From NCBI GenBank assembly GCA_003139095.1, contig PLHW01000015.1, forward strand, positions 1 to 37,960: a DNA stretch of 37,960 nucleotides, read 5' to 3'. The stretch's first letter is position 1, and every line of letters starts with the position of its first letter. Shown one piece after another: positions 31,601 through 37,960 of the stretch. The DNA is from Acidobacteriaceae bacterium (lineage in GTDB: Bacteria > Acidobacteriota > Terriglobia > Terriglobales > Acidobacteriaceae). Under the pieces are notes generated by a model. That model worked only from the letters and a program-made list of their open reading frames with translations, did no database searches and had not been told where the DNA came from. The translations under genes and the position numbers were made by a program.

Positions 31601-34231
31601 TTCAGCACGCACTCCGACTTCGCCCGGCTTTCAGAAACCGCCCGGACACTGAATCCTTTGATTGCCGAGATACCGGCCGATTGCGAAATTGTCGTCGATC
31701 TGTACGCCTGGCATTCCGAGCCCCTTGGCAATCCGGAAACTACTCAGCGGGAAATCTGCGCCCTGCTCCAACAAGCCGGCTTCATTCGGCCCATTCACCG
31801 CATCCTCGTCGCCGTCGGAGGTCCAAATGGGCAGGCCGGCACCATGCAGCAGTTCACCTATCGTCCGTCGAATGACGCCTACGCCGAAGACCGGTTCTAT
31901 CGCGGCATACATCCGATGATGGGAAAGCGTCTGCATCTGTGGCGGCTCAACAATTTCGACATTGAGCGCCTTCCCTCCGCGGAAGACGTTTATCTGATTC
32001 GTGGTGTCGCCCGCGACAATCCCAAAGATGAACGCCTATTCGCCTGCGCCGAAGTTCGCGATCTTACTCCCGTGCGCGATGAGACCGGCCGCATCGTGCA
32101 GTTACCGCATCTGGAGCGCATGTTTGCCGAAGCGCTGGCCGCCATCCGCGCCATTCAGACGCGACGCAAGGCTCATGAGCGCCTCTGCTGGAATCGGGTC
32201 CTGCTCTATGTTTGGCCCCCACTTATTCTCGAATCCGATGAGCTCAACAACATCGTGCACAAGTTGCAGCCTGCGACCGAAGGACTTGGCCTGGAGCAGG
32301 TTGTGGTCCGGGCTCGCATCCCCAGCCCGGAAACCGGCGAACTGCGCGAAATGGTCGTTCGAATCTCCACCCCGGTGGGCAGCGGTGTATTGATCACCTT
32401 CCGCCCCGCCAATAAACTTCAGCCCATGAAACCACTGGCGGAGTATGAACAGAAGGTCGTCCGCATGCGCCAACGTGGACTGGTTTATCCCTACGAGATC
32501 ATCAAAATGCTGACCCCGTCTCCGGAACACACGCAGGCGGAGTTTCCTCCGGGCACCTTTGTCGAGCACGATCTTGGCCCCGACAACCGGCTCGTTCCCG
32601 TCGACCGTCCCTATGGGCAAAACAAGTCGAACATTATCGCCGGCGTCATCCGCAACTTCACGGAGCGCTATCCGGAGGGGATGACCAGGGTCCTGTTGGC
32701 GGGCGACCCGGGCAGGGATTTGGGCGCGCTGGCCGAGTCCGAGTGCAAACGCATCATCGCCGCTCTCGATTTAGCCCAGGAACTCGGCGTGCCTCTCGAA
32801 TGGTTCCCCATCTCGGCCGGAGCCAAAATTGCCATGAACAGCGGCGTCGAGAACATGGACTGGATCGCTGCGGTCCTGCGCCGCATTATCCTCTTCACGC
32901 AGGCTGGCGGCGAAATCAACCTGCTCGTCAATGGCATCAACGTGGGTGCCCAACCGTATTGGAACGCCGAGGCCACCATGCTGATGCACACTCGCGGCAT
33001 CCTCGTTATGACACCGAAAGCGGCGATGGTTCTGACCGGCAAGCGGGCGCTCGACTACTCCGGTGGAGTCTCCGCCGAGGACAATTTCGGCATCGGCGGC
33101 TATGACCGCATCATGGGCCTGAACGGCCAGGCCCAGTATTTCGCGAGCGACCTTGAAGAGGCCTGCCACATCCTCTATCGCCACTACGATCACACGTACG
33201 TGGCGCCGGGCGAGCGCTTCCCCCGTCGCGCACTCACCAATGATCCCGTTGACCGCGATGTCCAGTCCTACCCGCACAAGAGAAACGGCGAAGAAGGCTT
33301 CACGCGGACCGGCGAGATCTTTTCCAACGACACCAATCCGGGGCGCAAGAAGTCCTTTGACATTCGCCGGGTCATGATGGCCACGGTCGACCAGGACCAT
33401 GCTCCCTTGGAGCGTTGGTCTGGCATGCGCGGCGCAGAAACGGCAGTGGTCTGGGATGCCCACCTCGGTGGCTACCCGGTGTGTCTCATTGGCATCGAGT
33501 CTCGTCCCGTGCCTCGCCTGGGATTTGTGCCCGCCGACGGACCCGACCAATGGACCGCCGGGACGCTTTTCCCAATGTCTTCAAAGAAAGTAGCTCGTGC
33601 TCTCAACGCCGCGAGCAACAATCGCCCAGTCGTCATCCTGGCCAATCTTTCCGGCTTTGATGGATCTCCCGAATCGTTACGCAGACTGCAACTGGAGTAT
33701 GGCGCGGAGATTGGACGCGCAGTCGTCAACTTCCGGGGCCCCATCGTCTTTTGCGTAATTTCTCGCTATCACGGCGGCGCCTACGTGGTGTTCTCACGGG
33801 CGCTTAACAAGCAGCTTGAAGTGGTGGCGCTGGAAGGGACTTATGCCTCCGTAATTGGAGGCGCGCCCGCGGCCGCCGTAGTTTTTGCCGGCGAGGTCGA
33901 AGCCCGAACTCGAAAAGATCCGCGTCTAGTAACGCTGAATGAGGCCCTCGCGCGAGCAACTGGCGTGGAGAAAAGTCGCCTGCAGACGCAAGCAGCCGAA
34001 CTTTACAAGGCCATCCAATCCGAGAAGCTCGGCGAGGTGGCCGACGAGTTTGATCGCGTGCACAGCGTCCAACGAGCACTGGAAGTGGGCGCGTTGCACC
34101 AGATTATTGCTCCCGCGACCCTTCGTCCATATCTCATCCATGCGGTACACAACGCAATAGAAAAGGAGCGGGAATCAAGAGCGGAAGCGCCCTCAACCGG
34201 CAAGGTCGAATCGATCGAAAGCGCTGCCTAG
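28622..34231 (+). CDS. single-chain acetyl-CoA-carboxylase-like enzyme, eukaryotic domain order
   Basis: This encodes 1,869 residues; GGAG stands five bases before ATG. The biotin carboxylase (1-460) has the ATP-grasp loop KATAGGGGHGIRIV and EMNTRLQVEHPVTE. A beta-rich segment (490-590) leads to the BCCP domain with EAMKMEM (biotinyl Lys629). A region of about 550 residues (690-1250), unlike standard bacterial carboxylases, sits where eukaryotic ACC has its central domain. The carboxyltransferase follows in two halves (about 1260-1800): VPLEWFPISAGAKIAMNSGV and VLTGKRALDYSGG in the first, then LGGYPVCLIGIESRPVP, ILANLSGFDG and YHGGAYVVFS in the second, parallel to yeast ACC1 (SGARIGM, LANWRGFSGG, RGGSWVV). 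It would convert acetyl-CoA to malonyl-CoA for the megasynthase just upstream; propionyl-CoA cannot be excluded. It lies 44 bases behind the megasynthase gene. Confidence 0.87.
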   Translation: MQHDFQRIAIVNRGEAAMRFIHAAREFNQEYGTSLRTIALFTDPDRHAMFVRESDEAFSLGAAQSIDPNTNSPKCSYVDYGRLERALTAARAEAVWVGWGFVAEHADFADLCHDLGIVFIGPDGAVMRRLGDKIASKLMAERAGIPVVPWSGGSVDTLADATLHARRLGYPLLIKATAGGGGHGIRIVRLPSELPRAFESARAEAFKAFGNPTVFMEQLLRNTRHVEVQIIADHYGTTWAAGVRDCTIQRRQQKILEEAPSPALSFEQDQALREAAIRLSQAAGYHNAGTVEFLYQPDGRRFSFMEMNTRLQVEHPVTELTTGLDLVKLQIHVARFGRLEGEVPPVNGHAIEVRLNAEDPDNGFAPAPGAIERFRIQTGPGVRIDTGVTEGDSVPAEFDSMIAKLIAHGRNRKEALSRLQRALRESVVVVKGGASNKAFLLELLNRPEVQDAQVDVGWLDRLMADRERLSRPYADAALAAAAIEAYEAELAVERTQFYASAVRGRPQVRSAVGRVLALRYRGQSYSPTVFRLGTNRYGVEMDGARVQIERDRLGQFEYWLNGFDRRFHIVSVLQGLSYAIEVDGVAHRIDRDDGGVVHAPAPAVVISIQVKPGDSVSAGDRLAVLEAMKMEMEVVAPFSGKVRCVLTIPNVQVDTGAPLLQIDPLADEANVTEQKRVALGVSNATRESIDDPLFAVRSNLEDLRRLMLGFDVDPAQVSRSLSEWSRNCPVGNQEIERAENEILNIFVDICSLFHRQPQLDDPSGGERPSAEAYLFTYLRLIDTRGEGLPPAFVEALQRALTHYGITTLDRSPELEDSLLWIYKSHQRLEQQIAPILLVLERRLRCVENLPPSSDEGFRTLLGRIIFITHELFPAVSDMAREVRYRYFDQPLFEAARRQVYAQLEGDLAYLTTNPGAADRSERVQALVECPQPLVGLFASRFGEASPALRQLMLEVFVRRYYRIRTLMDFHSWVADGQCYASTEYDHEGKRVHVFSTHSDFARLSETARTLNPLIAEIPADCEIVVDLYAWHSEPLGNPETTQREICALLQQAGFIRPIHRILVAVGGPNGQAGTMQQFTYRPSNDAYAEDRFYRGIHPMMGKRLHLWRLNNFDIERLPSAEDVYLIRGVARDNPKDERLFACAEVRDLTPVRDETGRIVQLPHLERMFAEALAAIRAIQTRRKAHERLCWNRVLLYVWPPLILESDELNNIVHKLQPATEGLGLEQVVVRARIPSPETGELREMVVRISTPVGSGVLITFRPANKLQPMKPLAEYEQKVVRMRQRGLVYPYEIIKMLTPSPEHTQAEFPPGTFVEHDLGPDNRLVPVDRPYGQNKSNIIAGVIRNFTERYPEGMTRVLLAGDPGRDLGALAESECKRIIAALDLAQELGVPLEWFPISAGAKIAMNSGVENMDWIAAVLRRIILFTQAGGEINLLVNGINVGAQPYWNAEATMLMHTRGILVMTPKAAMVLTGKRALDYSGGVSAEDNFGIGGYDRIMGLNGQAQYFASDLEEACHILYRHYDHTYVAPGERFPRRALTNDPVDRDVQSYPHKRNGEEGFTRTGEIFSNDTNPGRKKSFDIRRVMMATVDQDHAPLERWSGMRGAETAVVWDAHLGGYPVCLIGIESRPVPRLGFVPADGPDQWTAGTLFPMSSKKVARALNAASNNRPVVILANLSGFDGSPESLRRLQLEYGAEIGRAVVNFRGPIVFCVISRYHGGAYVVFSRALNKQLEVVALEGTYASVIGGAPAAAVVFAGEVEARTRKDPRLVTLNEALARATGVEKSRLQTQAAELYKAIQSEKLGEVADEFDRVHSVQRALEVGALHQIIAPATLRPYLIHAVHNAIEKERESRAEAPSTGKVESIESAA

Positions 34232-34250
34232 AGAACGCGCGTCCAATAGA

Positions 34251-35078
34251 GTGTCGCAGATGTCGAGTCCTTCACAAGATTCCGCGCTTCTGGAGTTACC
34301 AGATGGAATGAATGTTTATTGGCTGGAACAAACCGAGGCCGACTTACCACCGGACAATGCTTGGCTGAGCCTTGAAGAGGCGCGGCAAATGGATCGCTTG
34401 CGTTTTGCGAAGCGCCGCGCCGACTGGCGTCTGGGTCGCTGGACAGCAAAACGCGCGGTAGCACTTTGTCTGGGCATTCCAGAACAGCCGCGGGAACTCG
34501 CAGAAATAGAAATCCTTGCCGCCCCATCGGGCGCACCCGAGGTTGTTCTCGATGTTCAGCTGGCTACCAACTTCGCGATTCCGCTGGTCGCACCGAGGAT
34601 CTCGCTTAGTCACAGTTGCGACCGTGCCGTTTGCGCTGTAGCCCTCTCAGGAGCCGCGCTAGGCTGCGATCTCGAGGAGATCGCGCCTCGAAGTGACGCT
34701 TTTGTTGCCGATTTCTTCACGGCCCAAGAACAAGCGACCGTTGCACGCAGTTCCCCCGCCGACCGACCTCGCATTTCGACTTTGATTTGGAGCGCGAAGG
34801 AGAGCGCGCTCAAGGCACTCCATACCGGCTTGCGCCTTGATACCCGATCATTAATCGTCACCGCCGGGGAATCGTTCTGCGAGTGGCAAACGCTACGGGT
34901 CCACCATCGAGACGGTCAAATCTTCTTGGGTTGGTGGCAAGAAGCTGAAGGTTTCGTGCGAACAATAGTCTCCAATCACGTTAGGCCGAACCTGCCAATC
35001 TATCTAAGAGAGATCGCTGCGAGCACAATTCATCGGACCACGGACCGAAGTCTCGCGCTCAATGCGCCAAGACGATAA
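34251..35078 (+). CDS. Sfp-type 4'-phosphopantetheinyl transferase
   Basis: This encodes 275 residues from GTG; an ATG nine bases further in is an equally possible start, and neither has a good ribosome binding site. The family motifs are in order: RLGRWTAKRAVA, SLSHSCDRAVCAVA, LGCDLEEI (Asp140 and Glu142 as metal ligands), FFTAQEQA and WSAKESALKAL (Lys183, Glu184). It transfers phosphopantetheine from CoA to carrier proteins. It follows the carboxylase by 19 bases and ends the operon, so its natural target should be the three carrier domains of the megasynthase. Those carriers show threonine, not serine, at the attachment position, which makes this pair worth biochemical attention. Confidence 0.88.
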   Translation: MSQMSSPSQDSALLELPDGMNVYWLEQTEADLPPDNAWLSLEEARQMDRLRFAKRRADWRLGRWTAKRAVALCLGIPEQPRELAEIEILAAPSGAPEVVLDVQLATNFAIPLVAPRISLSHSCDRAVCAVALSGAALGCDLEEIAPRSDAFVADFFTAQEQATVARSSPADRPRISTLIWSAKESALKALHTGLRLDTRSLIVTAGESFCEWQTLRVHHRDGQIFLGWWQEAEGFVRTIVSNHVRPNLPIYLREIAASTIHRTTDRSLALNAPRR

Positions 35079-35083
35079 CGCCG

Positions 35084-35124
35084 TTCCCGTCGACTGAGAT
35101 ATTTCGGGATTTTCGAGACGCACA
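35084..35124. repeat. 41-bp dispersed repeat, right copy
   Basis: This has the same orientation as the left copy and differs at six positions; the 17-bp core TTTCGGGATTTTCGAGA is identical. It begins five bases after the transferase stop codon, with no transposase beside it. The gap to the convergent gene also holds a small GGCT-CGAC-AGCC hairpin followed by TTT. Confidence 0.6.
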
Positions 35125-35149
35125 CTGGCTCGACAGCCTTTCTGCGGAC

Positions 35150-36499
35150 TCAGGAACCAGTCTGAATACTCCCGATCCCGACGGTCCGGCAGGCGGCTGA
35201 GTACAGCCTGAGAACCTGCTGGATTCGGTCTTCAATGAAATTCTCAGGCCGCGCAGGGAGAACTCCTGCGCGTACAGATTCGTATTGCTGCGGCAGCCAT
35301 TGGCTGAGAAGTGTTAAGGGTATTTCGGCGCGGGAGAGGTTCGCCAGCAGCCGTTCCAGTTCCTTCTGCACGCGGGCCTCCAGCCAGTAATAGCGGCAAC
35401 GGTCGCTGTAGCTGTATTGTCGCGCGAACTGAAGCCCAGGTTCATCCCCTGAGTAATACGCTTTCCAGTGGACGGGATTGGCCAGCATAGCTTCATCGAG
35501 GGCGCGGCGGACACCTGAGGTTTGTGTGCCTTTTTGGTGGCCCAGCCACTCTTGCTCGACACGGCTCAGCGCAAAGACGGCTTCACGGAACGCGAAGGTG
35601 AGCCAGGGTCCGACCTTGAGGATGGCGAAGTGGTCTTCTACCATTTCGCGAAGTGCCGCCGGCGTTTGATAGTCGGTGGAGTGCGCTTCGTAGACCAGCG
35701 GGGGAGAGGCTGGCAGATTCTCACGCAGGAGCCGGGCATTGCGCCGGTCGTAGTCGAAGACATGGGTGTCACCGAATTCCACTCCGGGCTGCACCACCAG
35801 GCCGATAACACGCTCCCAAGCATTCTCCAGCCCGCGAGCGTGAAACGCCGCGCGCGAAACTTCCAGGGTTCTCTGCATGTTCTCGACACGGGTCACTTCA
35901 GGCGCATGGCCCGCGGCCTGCTCTCCTCCGGGCACGGGCACTTCCGTTCCAATTACATACACGGGTGCCGGAGCACCAGCCGGCAATTCGGCGCGGGCGT
36001 GTTCGGCGGTAGAGCAGAGCTGAGCGGCGCGCTGGGCGACTAACTCGTCAGGGAGCGGACAGACAGGATCGTCTGCGCAGCCCATGCTCGCATCCAGATG
36101 GATCTTCACGTAGCCGGCTAGAATGCAGGCGCGCACCAGTTCGCCGGCTTTCGCGAGAGCAATCTGGCGGGACTCGCGACGCCAGGGGTACGGACCCAAA
36201 TGGTCGCCACCCAGCAGAATCCTTTCTTTCGGGAAGCCCACGTGCTGCGCGATGGAGTGCAAGTACTCGGCAAATTGCGCAGGCGTAAGCCCAGTGTAGC
36301 CCCCGAACTGGTTGACTTGATTGGAGGTTGACTCCACGCAGAGCATGGACTCGCTGGCGAGTGCGTGCCGCATGGCTGCCTGCAGCACTTGGGGATGCGC
36401 AGAACAAACCGAAAACAAACCAACAGCTTCCTGCTGGCGGTTGCGATCCGCGATGTCCCGCAGCCAATGGACGGCCGCTCCCTTAGCACTAAGGTTCAT
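35150..36499 (-). CDS. tagatose-bisphosphate aldolase non-catalytic subunit GatZ/KbaZ-like
   Basis: This encodes 449 residues. ESTSNQVNQFGGYTGLTPAQ, LLGGDHLGPYPW, KIHLDASMGCADD, YVIGTEVPVPGGE and VVQPGVEFGDTHVFDYD are strongly conserved in GatZ/KbaZ. These proteins assist the class II aldolases GatY/KbaY, which cleave tagatose-1,6-bisphosphate; the role of stand-alone copies is not settled. No gatY/kbaY is in the window. The gene is convergent with the lipid-synthase operon and separated from it by 71 bases. GGTGGA lies seven bases before the ATG. It is slightly longer than the usual 420-430 residues. Confidence 0.85.
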   Translation of the reverse strand: MNLSAKGAAVHWLRDIADRNRQQEAVGLFSVCSAHPQVLQAAMRHALASESMLCVESTSNQVNQFGGYTGLTPAQFAEYLHSIAQHVGFPKERILLGGDHLGPYPWRRESRQIALAKAGELVRACILAGYVKIHLDASMGCADDPVCPLPDELVAQRAAQLCSTAEHARAELPAGAPAPVYVIGTEVPVPGGEQAAGHAPEVTRVENMQRTLEVSRAAFHARGLENAWERVIGLVVQPGVEFGDTHVFDYDRRNARLLRENLPASPPLVYEAHSTDYQTPAALREMVEDHFAILKVGPWLTFAFREAVFALSRVEQEWLGHQKGTQTSGVRRALDEAMLANPVHWKAYYSGDEPGLQFARQYSYSDRCRYYWLEARVQKELERLLANLSRAEIPLTLLSQWLPQQYESVRAGVLPARPENFIEDRIQQVLRLYSAACRTVGIGSIQTGS

Positions 36500-36603
36500 T
36501 CAAAGTCCACCCAAGGTGGCAGTCTAGCAGCCCTTGCTCTTGCATTGGCAGGTCACAAAGTCGTCCGCCGGCAATCTCCTAATAAAGATGATTCAACAAA
36601 GGG

Positions 36604-36632
36604 ATATAACAAGCAGGGGTTGTGGTCCGCAA
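36604..36632 (-). promoter_or_regulatory. weak promoter candidate for the GatZ-like gene
   Basis: On the minus strand TTGCGG and TTATAT are separated by 17 bases in the 201-base gap upstream of the GatZ-like gene. The match to sigma70 consensus is moderate. Nothing else in this gap looks like a gene. Confidence 0.25.
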
Positions 36633-36675
36633 AAATTTAATCCGTCAATAATCTCGCGGTCTTGTAACGCGCGGT

Positions 36676-36692
36676 CGCGATCGCCGATCGCG
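36676..36692 (-). terminator. 17-bp palindrome just after cysE (possible terminator)
   Basis: CGCGATCG-C-CGATCGCG is a near-perfect palindrome eight bases beyond the cysE stop codon, flanked by further GC-rich complementary bases. There is no T-run, so termination is only a possibility. The octamer GCGATCGC within it is also a frequent repeat word in some genomes. Confidence 0.3.
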
Positions 36693-36700
36693 CGGCGGAC

Positions 36701-37411
36701 CTAAATCTGATAGTCGATGTTTTCCATGATTCTCTGGAGGGAGGCGGAGAGCGGCTCGCGGAAAGCCTCTGGGCCTTCGAGTTTTTGCACTCGCTCGCGC
36801 AACTTGTTCACTTCGGTCGCCACCGCGGCGAGCGCCTCGGAGAGCGGATCGTTGATTTGCTTGGGATCGGTAATCACCACTCGTTCGCCATTCCGGAAGA
36901 TGATATGGCCCGGAACACCGACAACGGTGGAATGCTCAGGGACATTTCGCAGCACGACGGAACCGGCACCGATTCGGCAATTGCTTCCCACCGTGATATT
37001 GCCGAGAATCTTCGCGCCCCCTCCGACCACCACGTTGTTGAGCAGAGTGGGATGCCGCTTGCCGTGTTCCTTGCCGGTTCCACCGAGCGTCACACCCTGG
37101 TAGAGCGTGACGTCCTCGCCGACAATGGCAGTTTCGCCAATCACCACACCCATACCATGGTCGATGAATAAACGTCTGCCGATATGCGCTCCGGGATGGA
37201 TTTCGATGCCCGTGAGCCAGCGCGCGACCTGCGACAACCAGCGCGCGAGGAGAAGGAATCCGTGGTTCCACAACCAGTGGTTCATGCGATAGAACCACAC
37301 GGCATGCAGGCCAGAGTAGCAGAGATAAATCTCCAGGCGCGACTTTGCCGCCGGATCGCGCTCCAGCACGGTGGCGACGTCCTCGCGGATTAGCGAAAGC
37401 AAATGCGGCAT
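36701..37411 (-). CDS. cysE: serine O-acetyltransferase
   Basis: This encodes 236 residues, the short EpsC/CysE type. The N-terminal helical part ([40 protein letters not shown]) is followed by a left-handed beta-helix of hexapeptide repeats: [40 protein letters not shown] and the [14 protein letters not shown] loop. His and Asp of the IDHGMG region are the catalytic pair. It makes O-acetylserine from serine and acetyl-CoA for cysteine synthesis. It starts three bases after the cysK stop codon on the same strand, so the two form an operon and probably the cysteine synthase complex. The C-terminal tail ends in Ile (IDYQI), the residue needed to dock in the CysK active site. Confidence 0.93.
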   Translation of the reverse strand: MPHLLSLIREDVATVLERDPAAKSRLEIYLCYSGLHAVWFYRMNHWLWNHGFLLLARWLSQVARWLTGIEIHPGAHIGRRLFIDHGMGVVIGETAIVGEDVTLYQGVTLGGTGKEHGKRHPTLLNNVVVGGGAKILGNITVGSNCRIGAGSVVLRNVPEHSTVVGVPGHIIFRNGERVVITDPKQINDPLSEALAAVATEVNKLRERVQKLEGPEAFREPLSASLQRIMENIDYQI

Positions 37412-37414
37412 GAA

Positions 37415-37960
37415 TCAGCCTGGAAGTTGAGACGTCGGAATCTGGAGCGCCTGGTTGCGCAGGCCTTCGAAAAGGATGCTACTCAAGTAGCGCTCGCCGA
37501 ACGAGGGCAGGATTACAACGATCAATTTCCCCGCATTCTCCGGACGGCGCGCCACCTGCAATGCGGCGACCACCGCCGCTCCCGAAGAGATGCCAACCAA
37601 CAGACCTTCTTCGAGCGGAAGACGGCGCGCCATCTCGATGGATTCATCGTTGCTTACGGTAATGATCTCGTCGACGAGATCCTTGCGCAGGATGCTCGGA
37701 ACAAAGCCAGCACCGATTCCCTGAATCTTGTGGGGCGCGGGCTTGCCGCCGGAAAGGACTGGGCTATCGGTGGGCTCCACGGCCACGGCCTTGAACGACG
37801 GTTTCTTCGCCTTGATGTATTCCGAGACGCCGGTGATAGTGCCACCGGTGCCGACGCCGGAGATGAGAAAATCCACGCGCCCATCGGTGTCTTCCCAGAT
37901 CTCGGGACCGGTGGTTTCGAAGTGCATCTTCGGATTTGCCGGGTTGTCAAATTGCTGGAG
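37415..37960 (-). CDS. cysK: cysteine synthase, C-terminal part (5' end outside window)
   Basis: The last 181 residues are visible. [20 protein letters not shown] contains the GTGGT loop that holds the PLP phosphate. [41 protein letters not shown] and [14 protein letters not shown] are the conserved CysK C-terminal elements. The PLP lysine and the substrate loop lie beyond the window edge. It condenses O-acetylserine with sulfide to cysteine. It is co-transcribed with cysE. Confidence 0.93.
   Translation of the reverse strand, partial: LQQFDNPANPKMHFETTGPEIWEDTDGRVDFLISGVGTGGTITGVSEYIKAKKPSFKAVAVEPTDSPVLSGGKPAPHKIQGIGAGFVPSILRKDLVDEIITVSNDESIEMARRLPLEEGLLVGISSGAAVVAALQVARRPENAGKLIVVILPSFGERYLSSILFEGLRNQALQIPTSQLPG

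Overview
The window looks like a chromosomal segment of a GC-rich bacterium, most likely an acidobacterium. That guess rests on the RHS and integrase/IS types, the base composition and the gene neighbourhood; no rRNA or intact tRNA is present to test it.

Layout. (1) 1-3.7 kb is accessory DNA: the tail of an unknown gene, a scrap of RHS gene cut by an IS3-type end, a 5'-truncated RHS protein with a small immunity-like gene behind it, and an intact integrase-type transposase. (2) 4.0-8.4 kb is a tight four-gene set encoding a QmoC-like membrane subunit and HdrC-, HdrB- and HdrA/QmoA-like proteins. This is a quinone-linked heterodisulfide-reductase-type electron-transfer complex. (3) 8.4-14.1 kb is a graveyard: a broken integrase, the 3' half of a tRNA-Asn, an IS481 element with a frameshifted transposase, a SnoaL-like scrap fused to a LivG tail ahead of an intact livF, an IS5 transposase tail and a few small unknown genes. 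(4) 14.15-35.08 kb is one long plus-strand operon: etfD, etfB, etfA, acyl-CoA dehydrogenase, a 2,890-residue polyunsaturated-fatty-acid-synthase-like megasynthase (KS-AT-KS-ACP-ACP-ACP-KR-DH), a 1,869-residue single-chain acetyl-CoA-carboxylase-like enzyme with eukaryotic domain order, and an Sfp-type phosphopantetheinyl transferase. (5) 35.15-37.96 kb, minus strand, is housekeeping: a GatZ/KbaZ-like protein, cysE and the 3' part of cysK.

How it may work together. The carboxylase would supply malonyl-CoA, the transferase would activate the three carrier domains, and the megasynthase would build a long, probably unsaturated acyl chain. No enoyl reductase (PfaD type) and no thioesterase is visible. 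The adjacent acyl-CoA dehydrogenase, EtfAB and membrane EtfD are therefore candidates for the missing redox step, with the Hdr/Qmo set as a second link to the quinone pool. This is inference from gene order.

The most unusual points are threonine instead of serine at the pantetheine attachment position of all three carrier domains, the eukaryote-like carboxylase inside a lipid-synthase operon, and a 41-bp direct repeat (35 of 41 bases identical) on each side of the whole 31-kb Hdr-Etf-lipid-synthase block.
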